Source: an uncultured bacterium (GTDB lineage Bacteria; Patescibacteriota; Minisyncoccia; Phycocordibacterales; PALSA-1337). Taken from it: 46,881 nt of DNA. Under the pieces are notes generated by a model. That model was not told the origin of the DNA. It saw only the letters and a program-made list of their open reading frames with translations, and ran no database searches. The position numbers were made by a program, and so were the translations under genes. The DNA is taken from positions 1 through 46,881 of the forward strand of contig CAIUOX010000011.1 in assembly GCA_903900935.1 (NCBI GenBank), in the 5' to 3' direction. Numbering within the stretch: the first letter of the stretch is position 1; every line of letters begins with the position of its first letter. Shown here piece after piece: positions 1 through 10,087 of the stretch.

Positions 1-123
1 CCTGCCGAGTCCTTTTTAGTAGTTTTAATCATTTGGATTTTGCTCGAAATAGTTTCGAACTTTGTCCAGTAAGCACCGCCAATGATATGTACCCCATAAA
101 GTGGACACAGATTTTATGATAAT

Positions 124-684
124 ATGGTGTTCATGAAACTAGATAAAGAAAAAGTTAGAAACCTTGCATTCATAGACGGACAAAATCTACACATGGGCAC
201 AGCAAAGCGGAAAAAAGATCCGTGGCATATTGATCTTGCGCGTTTTCTAGTGTATCTCAAGGAGAAATACAATGTAGATGAAGCTTACTATTTTCTTGGA
301 TATGTTCAAGAAGAAAATCAAGAATTGTATGATGAAATACAGAAGGCTGGTTTCATTCTTAAATTTCGAGAACATAATCCAGCTATGATCGGAAAGAAAA
401 AAGGTAATGTTGATTCGGATATCATTTTCCATATAATGAAAAAGATGTATAAGAAAGAAGATTTTGAAAAGATTGTCCTTGTATCAGGAGATGGTGATTA
501 CAAGCTGGTGGTGGATTTCATGATAGAAGAAAAAAGATTTGTGAAAATATTGTTTCCAGATCTTGATAGAGCATCTTCTCTCTATAAAAAACTCTCAAAC
601 AAATACTTTGCTAATTTGGATAATAAAGATATTAGAACAAAAATCACTATCAGTAACCTGGGTAAAAAGAAAAGGGTGCCTTAG
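124..684 (+). CDS. NYN/PIN-like domain protein (LabA/DUF88-type putative RNase); start may be 133
   Basis: FIDGQNLH near the N-terminus, DSDIIFHI and VSGDGDYKLVV acidic motifs typical of NYN domains. Confidence 0.8.
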   Translation: MVFMKLDKEKVRNLAFIDGQNLHMGTAKRKKDPWHIDLARFLVYLKEKYNVDEAYYFLGYVQEENQELYDEIQKAGFILKFREHNPAMIGKKKGNVDSDIIFHIMKKMYKKEDFEKIVLVSGDGDYKLVVDFMIEEKRFVKILFPDLDRASSLYKKLSNKYFANLDNKDIRTKITISNLGKKKRVP

Positions 685-803
685 GTAATTAACCGTTTGG
701 ACCCCTTTTCGTCGTAATACCTATATCCTAGCTAACGGTTCGCTAAAAGTCAAGCAAAATTGTGGATTAGATTTTGACAATATATTTGTTGTATAATACA
801 TTC

Positions 804-2459
804 ATGAAATATTTTATACGCACCATAATTGCTATCTTTACTATTACATTGATATCTTGTAGCTTTTCTATTCATGCAAATGCCTCATCACAACCATCAC
901 TGCTTGTAACTTCGCTTGGTTCTGATTCTATGCAGGTGTCGGTTATGGCCGGTGATCCAAATTCCACGGTTAGTTTGCACTATCAATCTGCTTCATCAAT
1001 GGCCTCTATTCCTATTGGAACTAGCAATATCAATGGCAATTTGTCTACAATCATCAATTCTACGACATATCAGATAAAGGGAAATACTCAAGTATATGTG
1101 ACCGCAAATGGAGCATCTTCGCCGAGCACTTTGTGGCCTGATTATTCAAATTCTGGAACATTGTCGCTTAGTCCAGCTGGTCTAGCTATGAAAAAGGGAC
1201 AAGTTACTACGGTAGTTGCTTCTGTCGGATCCAATCTATCAGTTTCTGACAATCCAAATCCTTCTGTTGCTATTGTTTCTATAAGTGGTAGTCAGATTAC
1301 GGTAAATGCTTTAAATTCAGGTTCGACCAATATGATCATCTGTGCTTCTAATATAGGATGTAGAACACTTTACGTATCAGTTGATGCACAAAATAATTCT
1401 ATGAATAGTTCAATTTCTTTTAGTCAGAACAATTCATCTATTACTGTAGGCCAAGTACAGAGTATTTCTATATATGGACAAAGTTCATATGTGCTTTCAA
1501 ACAATTCAAATTCTAGCTCAGTTGGTGCAACATTGAATGGTAGCACCATAACTTTGACTGGTCTCATTCCTGGTCCATCAACGATAACTGTATGTGCAGG
1601 AGGTGGAACAGTGTGCAATTATTTATATGTGACTGTTCAATCATCAACTTCATATTTACAGCCAATGATATCTTTTAGTCAAGGTATTCTCAATTTGATC
1701 ATCGGACAAAATCAGTCAGTATCTATAAGTGGAACAGGAACATATGGTATATCCAATAATTCCAATATTGGAGTAGCCGTAGCAAATATTTCAGGATCTA
1801 CTCTCAATATAAATGCTCTTTCGCAGGGAAGTACAACTGTAACTGTATGTGCTATCGGTACAAATAATAGGACATGTAGTGGTGTATCAGTATCAGTACA
1901 GCAGACACAAAGTCAGATTGCATCAACTACAAATCCGAGGATCACTCTTAGTCAGACAAATTTGAATATGACTATTGGACAGAGTCAGTATGTCACAATA
2001 ACAGGTAATGGTGGGTATTATATTTCACAAAATTCTGGACAAAATGCTATTTCTGCAAATATATCTGGTAATACTTTGGAGATAAGTGCCATTGCATCTG
2101 GTGGCTCAAATATAACTGTGTGTCAGAATTCAAATCAGTGTGCCACGGTATATGCCTATTCAGCACCATCTTTCATGAATACTTCAAGTAACAGTCCATC
2201 AGTTATCACGCCCACTTTGGTATTTTTAACATTCAGCAAACCTCTCTATGTCGGAGTAACTGCTCTTGGAATTTCTGATCCAGAAGTAGTAGCTCTACAA
2301 AAGCACTTGAAAGCAGATGGGGTATATTCTGGTCCTATTACTGGATATTTTGGTACCCAAACAAAAGCCGCTGTCCAAAAGTATCAGCGCAAAAATAAGC
2401 TAAGTCCTATTGGATCTGTTGGTCCAGCTACACGCGCATTACTAAACAAAAGTATATAA
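804..2459 (+). CDS. Secreted repeat protein: signal peptide, four Big-like repeats each with a Cys pair, C-terminal peptidoglycan-binding (PG_binding_1) domain
   Basis: ORF 774..2459. N-terminal hydrophobic segment MKYFIRTIIAIFTITLISC; repeats beginning LSLSP/ISFSQ/ISFSQ/ITLSQ; C-term DPEVVALQKHLKADGVYSGPITGYFGTQTKAAVQKYQ. Start 804 chosen from TATAAT at 792-797. Confidence 0.8.
   Translation: MKYFIRTIIAIFTITLISCSFSIHANASSQPSLLVTSLGSDSMQVSVMAGDPNSTVSLHYQSASSMASIPIGTSNINGNLSTIINSTTYQIKGNTQVYVTANGASSPSTLWPDYSNSGTLSLSPAGLAMKKGQVTTVVASVGSNLSVSDNPNPSVAIVSISGSQITVNALNSGSTNMIICASNIGCRTLYVSVDAQNNSMNSSISFSQNNSSITVGQVQSISIYGQSSYVLSNNSNSSSVGATLNGSTITLTGLIPGPSTITVCAGGGTVCNYLYVTVQSSTSYLQPMISFSQGILNLIIGQNQSVSISGTGTYGISNNSNIGVAVANISGSTLNINALSQGSTTVTVCAIGTNNRTCSGVSVSVQQTQSQIASTTNPRITLSQTNLNMTIGQSQYVTITGNGGYYISQNSGQNAISANISGNTLEISAIASGGSNITVCQNSNQCATVYAYSAPSFMNTSSNSPSVITPTLVFLTFSKPLYVGVTALGISDPEVVALQKHLKADGVYSGPITGYFGTQTKAAVQKYQRKNKLSPIGSVGPATRALLNKSI
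1161..2162 (+). repeat. Four tandem ~75-aa Big-like protein repeats
   Basis: Repeats near 1161-1389, 1409-1640, 1666-1901, 1939-2162, each ending in a [IV]C-x(4-9)-C motif (IICASNIGC, TVCAGGGTVC, TVCAIGTNNRTC, TVCQNSNQC). Confidence 0.7.
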
Positions 2460-2501
2460 GCTTGATGGGTATAGGGTTGATTTTATGCTACCCTAAACTC
2501 T

Positions 2502-4286
2502 ATGTCCCATAGACAAGAATATCCAAAAGTCACCATTATCGACGTACTCAAAGAGTATGGCCGTGTTGCCAAAAAGTATTGGTTTGCTCTTATAGTTGCA
2601 ATTATTTCTACTATTGTGCCGATTATATCAGCTAGTATAATCGCGCCACTATTCTATAAGAAATTTTTTGATATCTTGACTCAAGGAGCTAATCCTCTTG
2701 TCGCAACTCCTGAACTAATAAATATTATTCTCTTCATATTGTTGATGAATGTTATTGCGTGGATAAGTTTCCGCATATATTCATTTGTTATTGTTCACAT
2801 ACAAACAGGTATTATGAATAATTTACGCCAGGATGCTTATGATTACATCATTGGTCATTCGTATGCATTTTTTAGTAATACATTCAGTAGTTCATTGGTG
2901 CAAAAGATCAATCGATTCATGCGTTCGTTTGAGCGTGTTACTGATAGATTTTTCCAAGAAATTATACCAATCATGGTCAGAGTTATTGGTGTGTGTATTG
3001 TTCTTTGGTATATACAGCCGATCCTCACTCTTGCCATTGTTATTTGGATGGTTGTATTTCTATTACTTTCATTTGTATTATCACGTTGGAAAATACCATA
3101 TGATATCAATTCTGCAAAAGTGGAGTCTTTGGCTACTGCCACAATGGCTGACAGCCTTTCCAATCATGCCACAATACAGATGTTCAATCGTTTTTCTTAC
3201 GAATCCAGTCTTTTTGGTATTGCAAATACTACTTATACCAAAGCACTCAGTGCAAAATGGAATGTTTCCAATGTGATCGATGCGATACAAGCAGTCCTCA
3301 ATGTTGCTACAGAATTCTTGATCTTTTATGTGGCTATCAAGTTTTGGGGAATGGGCATGATATCAGTAGGAACATTCGTATTGATCCAGATATATATCAT
3401 CGGTCTTATGAACAATTTCTGGGCATGGAGTCGTATATTGCGTGATTTGTATGAAGCCTTTGCTGATGCTAAAGAAGCTGTTGAAATCATGAAACTTTCT
3501 CACGGAATAAAGGATGCTCCTCATGCAAAACCACTCACAGTTACTTCTGGTGCTATTGATTTCAAGGATATTGGTTTTCATTTCAATGAAGGCTCAGGAG
3601 TCTTGAATGGTATTGCCTTGAATATAAAACCTGGCGAACGAGTTGCTCTTATCGGTCCTTCTGGAGCAGGCAAGTCAACAATGGTTAGATTGTTATTACG
3701 TTTGTATGATATCCAAAAAGGCTCTATTTCTATTGATGGCCAGGATATTACACATGTTACTCAGGGAAGTTTACGTGAGTCGATTAGTTTTGTGCCACAA
3801 GATCCGATACTGTTCCATCGTTCACTCAAAGATAATATTAAATATGGCAAAACTGATGCAACTGACGAGGAGGTTATATGTGCTGCAAAACTCGCACATT
3901 GTCATGAGTTTATTGAGACTCTTCCGAATGGTTATGATACCTATGTAGGTGAGCGTGGTATCAAACTTTCTGGTGGTGAACGTCAGCGTGTTGCGATTGC
4001 GCGAGCAATACTCAAGAATGCACCGATTCTTGTGCTTGATGAGGCAACATCAAGCCTAGATTCACATTCAGAAATGCTCATTCAAGATGCACTTGATGTT
4101 CTCATGAAAGATAAAACGGTAGTTGTTATTGCGCACAGACTTTCAACTATCAGTAAGATGAATCGTATCGTTGTGCTTGATCAAGGATCTATTATTGAGC
4201 AGGGTAGTCATGATGAGCTTCTACGCAAAAATGGTCTATATGCAAAATTGTGGTCATTGCAATCGCAAGGATTCATCAAAAGCTAA
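2502..4286 (+). CDS. ABC transporter, fused permease and ATPase (MsbA/exporter type)
   Basis: Walker A GPSGAGKST, signature LSGGERQRVAIARAIL, Walker B ILVLDEATSSLD, six-TM N-terminus. Confidence 0.93.
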   Translation: MSHRQEYPKVTIIDVLKEYGRVAKKYWFALIVAIISTIVPIISASIIAPLFYKKFFDILTQGANPLVATPELINIILFILLMNVIAWISFRIYSFVIVHIQTGIMNNLRQDAYDYIIGHSYAFFSNTFSSSLVQKINRFMRSFERVTDRFFQEIIPIMVRVIGVCIVLWYIQPILTLAIVIWMVVFLLLSFVLSRWKIPYDINSAKVESLATATMADSLSNHATIQMFNRFSYESSLFGIANTTYTKALSAKWNVSNVIDAIQAVLNVATEFLIFYVAIKFWGMGMISVGTFVLIQIYIIGLMNNFWAWSRILRDLYEAFADAKEAVEIMKLSHGIKDAPHAKPLTVTSGAIDFKDIGFHFNEGSGVLNGIALNIKPGERVALIGPSGAGKSTMVRLLLRLYDIQKGSISIDGQDITHVTQGSLRESISFVPQDPILFHRSLKDNIKYGKTDATDEEVICAAKLAHCHEFIETLPNGYDTYVGERGIKLSGGERQRVAIARAILKNAPILVLDEATSSLDSHSEMLIQDALDVLMKDKTVVVIAHRLSTISKMNRIVVLDQGSIIEQGSHDELLRKNGLYAKLWSLQSQGFIKS

Positions 4287-4304
4287 TAATGTTATGATAC
4301 AGGC

Positions 4305-4796
4305 ATGACACATACAATTATTCTCATAATCGCAGGAATCCTTCTTATTCCAGGTATTATAATGTCGATTATTCCTGTAGTTCCAGGAATGTTGTATATG
4401 CTAGTTGTTGTTGTATTATATGGTTTCTATGACAACTTTTATCACATTACTTTGCTTGATGTTGGTATACTTGCTTTGATCTCTGCAATAGCGATGATTA
4501 TTGATACTATTTCTGGATTGATTGGGGCAAAGTGGGGAGGAGCTGATTGGACAGCAATTGTGTCTGGTTTCGTTGGTCTTATATTTGGTTCGGCATTTAT
4601 TCCAGTACCTATCATCGGGAGTATTATTGGAATGTTTTTTGGAGTATTAGCTTCTGAGTGGTATAGAACACGCAATATTGTTCATTCACATCGTGTAGCT
4701 ACTGGAAGCATCATCGGTTCTCTTGCTGGTGCTGGTGTGAAACTTGTAGCATCATTTGCATTCTTAATTTTATTTATTGCATTCGCCCTATATTAG
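4305..4796 (+). CDS. DUF456-like small membrane protein
   Basis: Hydrophobic; DxxSGLIGAKWGGADWTAIVSGFVGLIFG...GSIIGMFFGVLASEW pattern. Confidence 0.75.
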   Translation: MTHTIILIIAGILLIPGIIMSIIPVVPGMLYMLVVVVLYGFYDNFYHITLLDVGILALISAIAMIIDTISGLIGAKWGGADWTAIVSGFVGLIFGSAFIPVPIIGSIIGMFFGVLASEWYRTRNIVHSHRVATGSIIGSLAGAGVKLVASFAFLILFIAFALY

Positions 4797-4828
4797 TTTG
4801 TACGCTATAATTTTCAATATTCAAACGT

Positions 4829-5620
4829 ATGATACTCCTTATTTCTCTTGCAACATTCACAGCTACGCTAATCGGTGGTCTTGTTGCTGTGCGTCTCAAA
4901 GATAAGCTCCATATAATTCTTGGTTTTAGTGCTGGTGCAATAGTTGCTGTTGCATTTTTTGATCTTATACCAGAATCACTCAATATTGGTTCTCGTTTTT
5001 TTGGTGCTGATACTATTATGAGTATTGTTGCTCTTGGTTTTTTGATATATCTGGTTCTTGATCGCGCCATATTTCTTCATGCACACGCTCATGAAGAATG
5101 TGAAACCACTGGACATACTTTTGATATTTCAAAACATGAGCATGATCATGAATATGAACCATCAGTCATAGAATCAAAAAAGCTTAGACGAGGTGTATTT
5201 GGAGCAGGAAGTCTTTCAATCCATAGTTTTCTAGATGGTGTTGCAATTGGCCTTTCATTTCAGGTATCTACTACTGTTGGTATTATTGTTGCGGTAGCTG
5301 TTCTCGTGCATGATTTTTCTGATGGTATGAATACAGTCAGTATGATCCTCAAGAATAAGGGTACTACAAAACACGCACTTCGATGGCTTGTAGTAGATGC
5401 AATAGCTCCTGTATTGGGTGTCACATCAACTCTCTTTTTTACATTACCAGAACAATATTTGAGCGTTGTTCTTGCATTATTCTCTGGTTTCTTTTTGTAT
5501 ATTGGTGCTAGTGATCTTATTCCTGAGAGTCAGCACAAGCATCCAAAATTATTAACTACAGGTATGACACTGTTTGGAGCTACTGTACTATATGTTGTGA
5601 TACGTATTGCTGGATTATAA
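4829..5620 (+). CDS. ZIP family metal transporter
   Basis: His-rich loop HAHAHEECETTGHTFDISKHEHDHE, then SIHSFLDGVAIGLSFQ and VLVHDFSDGMNTV ZIP motifs. Confidence 0.88.
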   Translation: MILLISLATFTATLIGGLVAVRLKDKLHIILGFSAGAIVAVAFFDLIPESLNIGSRFFGADTIMSIVALGFLIYLVLDRAIFLHAHAHEECETTGHTFDISKHEHDHEYEPSVIESKKLRRGVFGAGSLSIHSFLDGVAIGLSFQVSTTVGIIVAVAVLVHDFSDGMNTVSMILKNKGTTKHALRWLVVDAIAPVLGVTSTLFFTLPEQYLSVVLALFSGFFLYIGASDLIPESQHKHPKLLTTGMTLFGATVLYVVIRIAGL

Positions 5621-5690
5621 TCTTGGAAACATAATTGTAGTGAGTAGCTATCAATCTATATAGTATATTTTTTCTGCTATACTATCATTC

Positions 5691-7607
5691 ATGAATAGTA
5701 TCTCTCATATTGCTTCTACGCATACAAAACGTACATTTACTGAGATAGAAGGAACATTTTTTCTGGTGATGGATATAACGCTTATTGTTGCTACAACTAT
5801 CATGTTGATTGCTTCTTTTTTCTTGCATAAAGATATTGCTGATATTATTCTTGCAACTCTGACAGTAATAGGACTTATTCCTGTAGCAGTGTCCGCTATT
5901 CATTCACTGATTCGAAGACGGCTTTCAATTGATTTGCTCGCTGCTATTGCTCTGATTTTCTCGCTTATTTCTCGAGAATGGTTCTCAGCAGGATTTATTA
6001 CGTTGATGTTGGCTTTCGCCCGTCTTTTTGGTCGTATTACCGAAGCTCGCGCCAATAAGACCATTCAAAGTTTGATGAAATATCATGTTGAGAATGTACG
6101 CGTACAAGTCGGAGAAACTATACGAGAAATGCACATTAGTGAAGTTAAAAAAGGCGATCATGTCATTGTTGAATCAGGAGATCGTATGCCAGTTGATGGT
6201 ACAGTTATATCTGGTGTAGCTGAGATTGATGAATCTTCATTGACTGGCGAGAGCGAATTGGTTCCCAAAAAGGTAGGTGATCAGGTATATACAGCCACTG
6301 TCAATGAATCTGGTTCACTCGTAGTCCGTGCAGAAAAGCTTGGTGCAGATACTACATTGTCTCGTATGATTAGTTTGGTTGATGAGGCAAGTCGCCAGAA
6401 GAATGATGCTGAGCGTGCTGCGGATAGATTTACTCAATGGTATATTGCTCTATCATTGGTTACAGCTGTAACAATGTATATGCTTGGTATAAGTCCAAGA
6501 AATATACTTTCAGTTTTATTGGTAGTTTGTGCAGATGATATCGCTGTTGCAGTACCACTTGCATTCACTGCAGCTATTAGTCGTGCGGCAAAGCGTGGAG
6601 TTATCGTGAAAGGTTCACAAGCATTTGAGCAGATATCTCGCTTAAAATATATTTTGACTGATAAGACCGGCACGATTACTAGAGGTAAGCCAAAAGTTAT
6701 TGATATCAAAGCATATGGTCCATGGTCTATTGAACAGGTCGTTGAGTATTTTGGTATGGGGGCCTCAGAGTCGCGACACATAGTCTCTCGAGCTATTCTT
6801 GAATATTTATCTGAGCATCATCTATCTGTGCATGCACCACATGAATCATCAGAAGTTTCTGGTCAAGGCATCAACTTTTCTCACGATAATCAGCAGATGT
6901 TCCTTGGTCGCCTTTCATTCTTGGAAACAAAAGGTATTCATGTTGATGAAGCAATCATACGAGACATCACTAGTGAAAAAGATGCAGGCAGAGGAATCGT
7001 TGTGCTAGCAATCAATAATGAGATTGCTGGTCTACTCTCATACCGCGATGAAATTCGTCCAAGAGTAAAAGAAATTATTGCAGAAACAAAAGAGCTTGGT
7101 GTATTGGAGTGGCATTTGTTGACTGGTGACAATGAGCGCTCTGCGGCTCCAGTGGTCCGCGAGCTTGGTATCAATGATTTTCATGCCAATATGACTCCTG
7201 AAACAAAAGTTGCTTTTATCAAAGCTTTTCAGGAAAAACACCGTGCGCACTCAAAACACGCCAATTGGGAGGTGGTTGGATATATTGGTGATGGGGTGAA
7301 TGATGCTGGTGCCTTGGCGCTTGTGGACGTATCTATTGCAATGGGTGGAATCGGAGCTGATGCCGCGATAGAAGCATCTGATATAACAATCATGAAAGAT
7401 CATCTGTCTAGATTGCCAGAAGTAATGCTTTTGTCACAGCGTGTTACTAGAATCATGCATCAGAATTTTGCTATATGGGCTATTACCAATATCATTGGAT
7501 TGGGATTGGTTGCATTTGGAGTAATTGGACCAGCAGGTGCCGCTACATACAATTTTCTTTCTGATTTTTTGCCGATCGGTAATGCTCTTCGTGCAGGAAG
7601 AAAATAA
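5691..7607 (+). CDS. P-type ATPase, P1B-like but with a non-canonical TM4 motif
   Basis: SLTGES, DKTGTIT, GDGVNDAGAL; CPx region reads VVCADDIAVAVPLAF; no N-terminal HMA domain. Confidence 0.88.
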   Translation: MNSISHIASTHTKRTFTEIEGTFFLVMDITLIVATTIMLIASFFLHKDIADIILATLTVIGLIPVAVSAIHSLIRRRLSIDLLAAIALIFSLISREWFSAGFITLMLAFARLFGRITEARANKTIQSLMKYHVENVRVQVGETIREMHISEVKKGDHVIVESGDRMPVDGTVISGVAEIDESSLTGESELVPKKVGDQVYTATVNESGSLVVRAEKLGADTTLSRMISLVDEASRQKNDAERAADRFTQWYIALSLVTAVTMYMLGISPRNILSVLLVVCADDIAVAVPLAFTAAISRAAKRGVIVKGSQAFEQISRLKYILTDKTGTITRGKPKVIDIKAYGPWSIEQVVEYFGMGASESRHIVSRAILEYLSEHHLSVHAPHESSEVSGQGINFSHDNQQMFLGRLSFLETKGIHVDEAIIRDITSEKDAGRGIVVLAINNEIAGLLSYRDEIRPRVKEIIAETKELGVLEWHLLTGDNERSAAPVVRELGINDFHANMTPETKVAFIKAFQEKHRAHSKHANWEVVGYIGDGVNDAGALALVDVSIAMGGIGADAAIEASDITIMKDHLSRLPEVMLLSQRVTRIMHQNFAIWAITNIIGLGLVAFGVIGPAGAATYNFLSDFLPIGNALRAGRK

Positions 7608-7657
7608 TTTACTATATTCAAATATGGCGATGGTGATGTACATGTTATACTTATTTC

Positions 7658-8299
7658 ATGAATATATTCATAACATCTCCACTTATAGGATTGGTCGCGC
7701 TGGTACTTGTATGGATTATTGCCAGCTGGAAGGTCAATCGCGTCAGCTCACCACCATATCATGTGATTTCCAAAAAGAAGGAGTATGAGATACGTGCATA
7801 CAATCCTTATATTGTCGCTGAGACTATTGTAGAAGGTGATCGAGATATTGCGATGAAAACTGGTTTCAAAATTCTTGCTTCATATATTTTTGGTGGCAAT
7901 GTTGATCGTACAAAGATAGACATGACGGCCCCTGTAGTTGAGAGTGATTTGGCTTCGGTCAAAATTCCAATGACTACTCCAGTAATTGTCAGAGACAATT
8001 CAAAGACTTCTCACGTCATTTCTTTTGTGATGTCTAGAGAATATACGCTTGCCACTCTTCCCAAGCCTACTGATTCTCGTATCGTTTTCAATACAATACC
8101 TGCACATAATGTGGCAGTTAGAAATTTTTCTTGGTATGCCAGCAATAGTCGGACTCAGAAACAAAAAGATATACTGAATGCAGTTTTGACTCGTGATGGA
8201 ATCATACAAGAAGGTGGCATATCATATGCTGGCTATACTGCACCATTCACGATTCCTTTTATGGAAAAGCATGAGGTTATGGTTAGAGTTCAAATATAG
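7658..8299 (+). CDS. SOUL/HBP family heme-binding-like protein
   Basis: YEIRAYNPYIVAET, DMTAPV, IPMTTPV, FVMSREYTLATLPKP. Confidence 0.85.
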   Translation: MNIFITSPLIGLVALVLVWIIASWKVNRVSSPPYHVISKKKEYEIRAYNPYIVAETIVEGDRDIAMKTGFKILASYIFGGNVDRTKIDMTAPVVESDLASVKIPMTTPVIVRDNSKTSHVISFVMSREYTLATLPKPTDSRIVFNTIPAHNVAVRNFSWYASNSRTQKQKDILNAVLTRDGIIQEGGISYAGYTAPFTIPFMEKHEVMVRVQI

Positions 8300-8329
8300 T
8301 ATAGTTAAATATGCTACTCTATATTTTCA

Positions 8330-9937
8330 ATGTCAAATAACTCCAAAACAGCGTTTTCTTGGGATACTATTATTCGTTTTGATGATGTATCTTTTGAATG
8401 GGGACACAATAAGCCAATTCTTGATGATGTTTCATTTACTGTTCGTCGTGGTACAAAAGTTACCATTATGGGCCAGAATGGTGCTGGTAAGACCACTATT
8501 TTTGGATTGATTCTAGGTGCTACTACGACTGAGCAGAGTCAGCTCTTGGAACATAAAGAAATATGGAAACCTGAATCTGGAGAGATCTTTATTACAAATG
8601 GTGTAACGGTTGCAACGAGTCGCCAAGTTATTCCACGTGATCAGCTCAATCTCACGGTGCGTGAATTTTTCGCTACTTCATTTAAGAAAAAAATATATGA
8701 TCTCGATCCTCGTATTGATGAGGTGCTCAATGTTGTTAATCTGCATATAGGTAAGAAGAGCACAGGTAGTAAAGAAGTTTCTCTTGATATCAAAGATCGT
8801 TTGATAAAAACATTTTCTGGAGGTCAGCAGGCACGATTACTTTTGGCGTCGGCATTAATTCAAGACCCTGATATTTTATTGCTTGATGAACCAACGAATA
8901 ACCTAGATAAAGCAGGTATTGAACATCTTACGGACTTTCTGGTGAATTATAAGAAGACTTGTTTGGTTATTTCTCACGATGCTGAATTTTTGAATGCATT
9001 CACGCATGGAGTTTTGTATCTAGATGTATATACCAAGAAAGTAGAACAATACGTGGGTGATTACAAAGACGTGGTTGAACAAATCAGTGTGCGCATAGAA
9101 AAGGAAAATATGAAAAATGCCCAATTGGCAAAGCAGATTCAGGCCAATAAAGATCAAGCCAATGTCTTCGCGAATAAAGGAGGCCAGATGCGTCTAGTGG
9201 CAAAGCGCATGCGTGAGAAAGCTGAAGAGCTTGAAGAAGAGATTGTTGATGTGCGCAAAGAAGATCGCACTATAAAGCCTTTTACGATACCTTCTCAGCC
9301 AGATCTTATTGGTGAAATAATCAGTATTTCATCATATTCAATAATGAATCCGAAGACACATAAGGCAGTAAAGCGCACCACCAAGATTTCATTACGCAAA
9401 AAACAGCATTTGCTTCTCTCTGGTCCAAATGGTATTGGCAAGAGTACATTGCTAGAATCAATTGCTCGCCATGTAGGTGTGGTTACTGATATACATCATC
9501 ATTCATTGGTCAATGCTGAAGTATCAATCGCTCCTGGTATTCGCGTCGGCTATTATAGACAAGATTTCTCAATGATGGATTTCAATGATACGGTCTATCA
9601 AAGTCTAGAAAAAGTGATTCGCTCAGTTGAAGGTCGCCTCATAGAAACTGAACTTCGTGCTGTAGCTGCAAGTTTCCTTATCACTGCTGAAACAATCCAT
9701 ACCAAAATTGCATCGCTCTCTGAAGGGCAAAAGGGTCTCGTTGCTTTTGCGCGTCTAGTATTACAACGTCCAGGACTACTTATTCTCGATGAGCCAACGA
9801 ACCATATCAACTTCAGACATTTGCCTGTAATTGCAAAGGCACTTGATCAGTATGAGGGTGCAATGATTTTGGTTTCCCACGTTCCAGAATTTGTGAAGCA
9901 GATACGGATTGATGAGGTATTGGATTTGGGGAAATAA
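8330..9937 (+). CDS. ABC-F family ATPase (two ABC domains, no TM)
   Basis: GQNGAGKTT, FSGGQQARLLLASAL, LLLDEPTNNLD; second domain GPNGIGKST, LSEGQKGLVAFARL, LILDEPTNHIN. Confidence 0.9.
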   Translation: MSNNSKTAFSWDTIIRFDDVSFEWGHNKPILDDVSFTVRRGTKVTIMGQNGAGKTTIFGLILGATTTEQSQLLEHKEIWKPESGEIFITNGVTVATSRQVIPRDQLNLTVREFFATSFKKKIYDLDPRIDEVLNVVNLHIGKKSTGSKEVSLDIKDRLIKTFSGGQQARLLLASALIQDPDILLLDEPTNNLDKAGIEHLTDFLVNYKKTCLVISHDAEFLNAFTHGVLYLDVYTKKVEQYVGDYKDVVEQISVRIEKENMKNAQLAKQIQANKDQANVFANKGGQMRLVAKRMREKAEELEEEIVDVRKEDRTIKPFTIPSQPDLIGEIISISSYSIMNPKTHKAVKRTTKISLRKKQHLLLSGPNGIGKSTLLESIARHVGVVTDIHHHSLVNAEVSIAPGIRVGYYRQDFSMMDFNDTVYQSLEKVIRSVEGRLIETELRAVAASFLITAETIHTKIASLSEGQKGLVAFARLVLQRPGLLILDEPTNHINFRHLPVIAKALDQYEGAMILVSHVPEFVKQIRIDEVLDLGK

Positions 9938-9963
9938 TTTCAAAAATAGCTTGGTAGAAAAGC

Positions 9964-9984
9964 AATGTGCATTTTTTGCACATT
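9964..9984 (+). terminator. Hairpin terminator downstream of the ABC-F gene
   Basis: AATGTGCA-TTTTT-TGCACATT perfect inverted repeat. Confidence 0.55.
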
Positions 9985-10043
9985 ATAAATAGGGGCAATA
10001 GAGACATTTGGTGAGTGCGCAACTCAAGAATAATATACAAAAA

Positions 10044-10084
10044 CCCGCCTTCCCACAGAAAGCAAGTTTTTGTGTGAAGGCGGG
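10044..10084 (-). terminator. Rho-independent terminator for the minus-strand gene 10088..10588
   Basis: CCCGCCTTC ... GAAGGCGGG stem followed on the minus strand by TTTTTGTATATT. Confidence 0.8.
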
Positions 10085-10087
10085 CTG

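Noticed and set aside
2833-3276. Overlapping alternative-frame ORFs inside the ABC transporter (and similar ORFs inside topA, rnj, tgt, parB)
   Set aside because: They lie wholly within well-supported genes, lack family motifs and promoters
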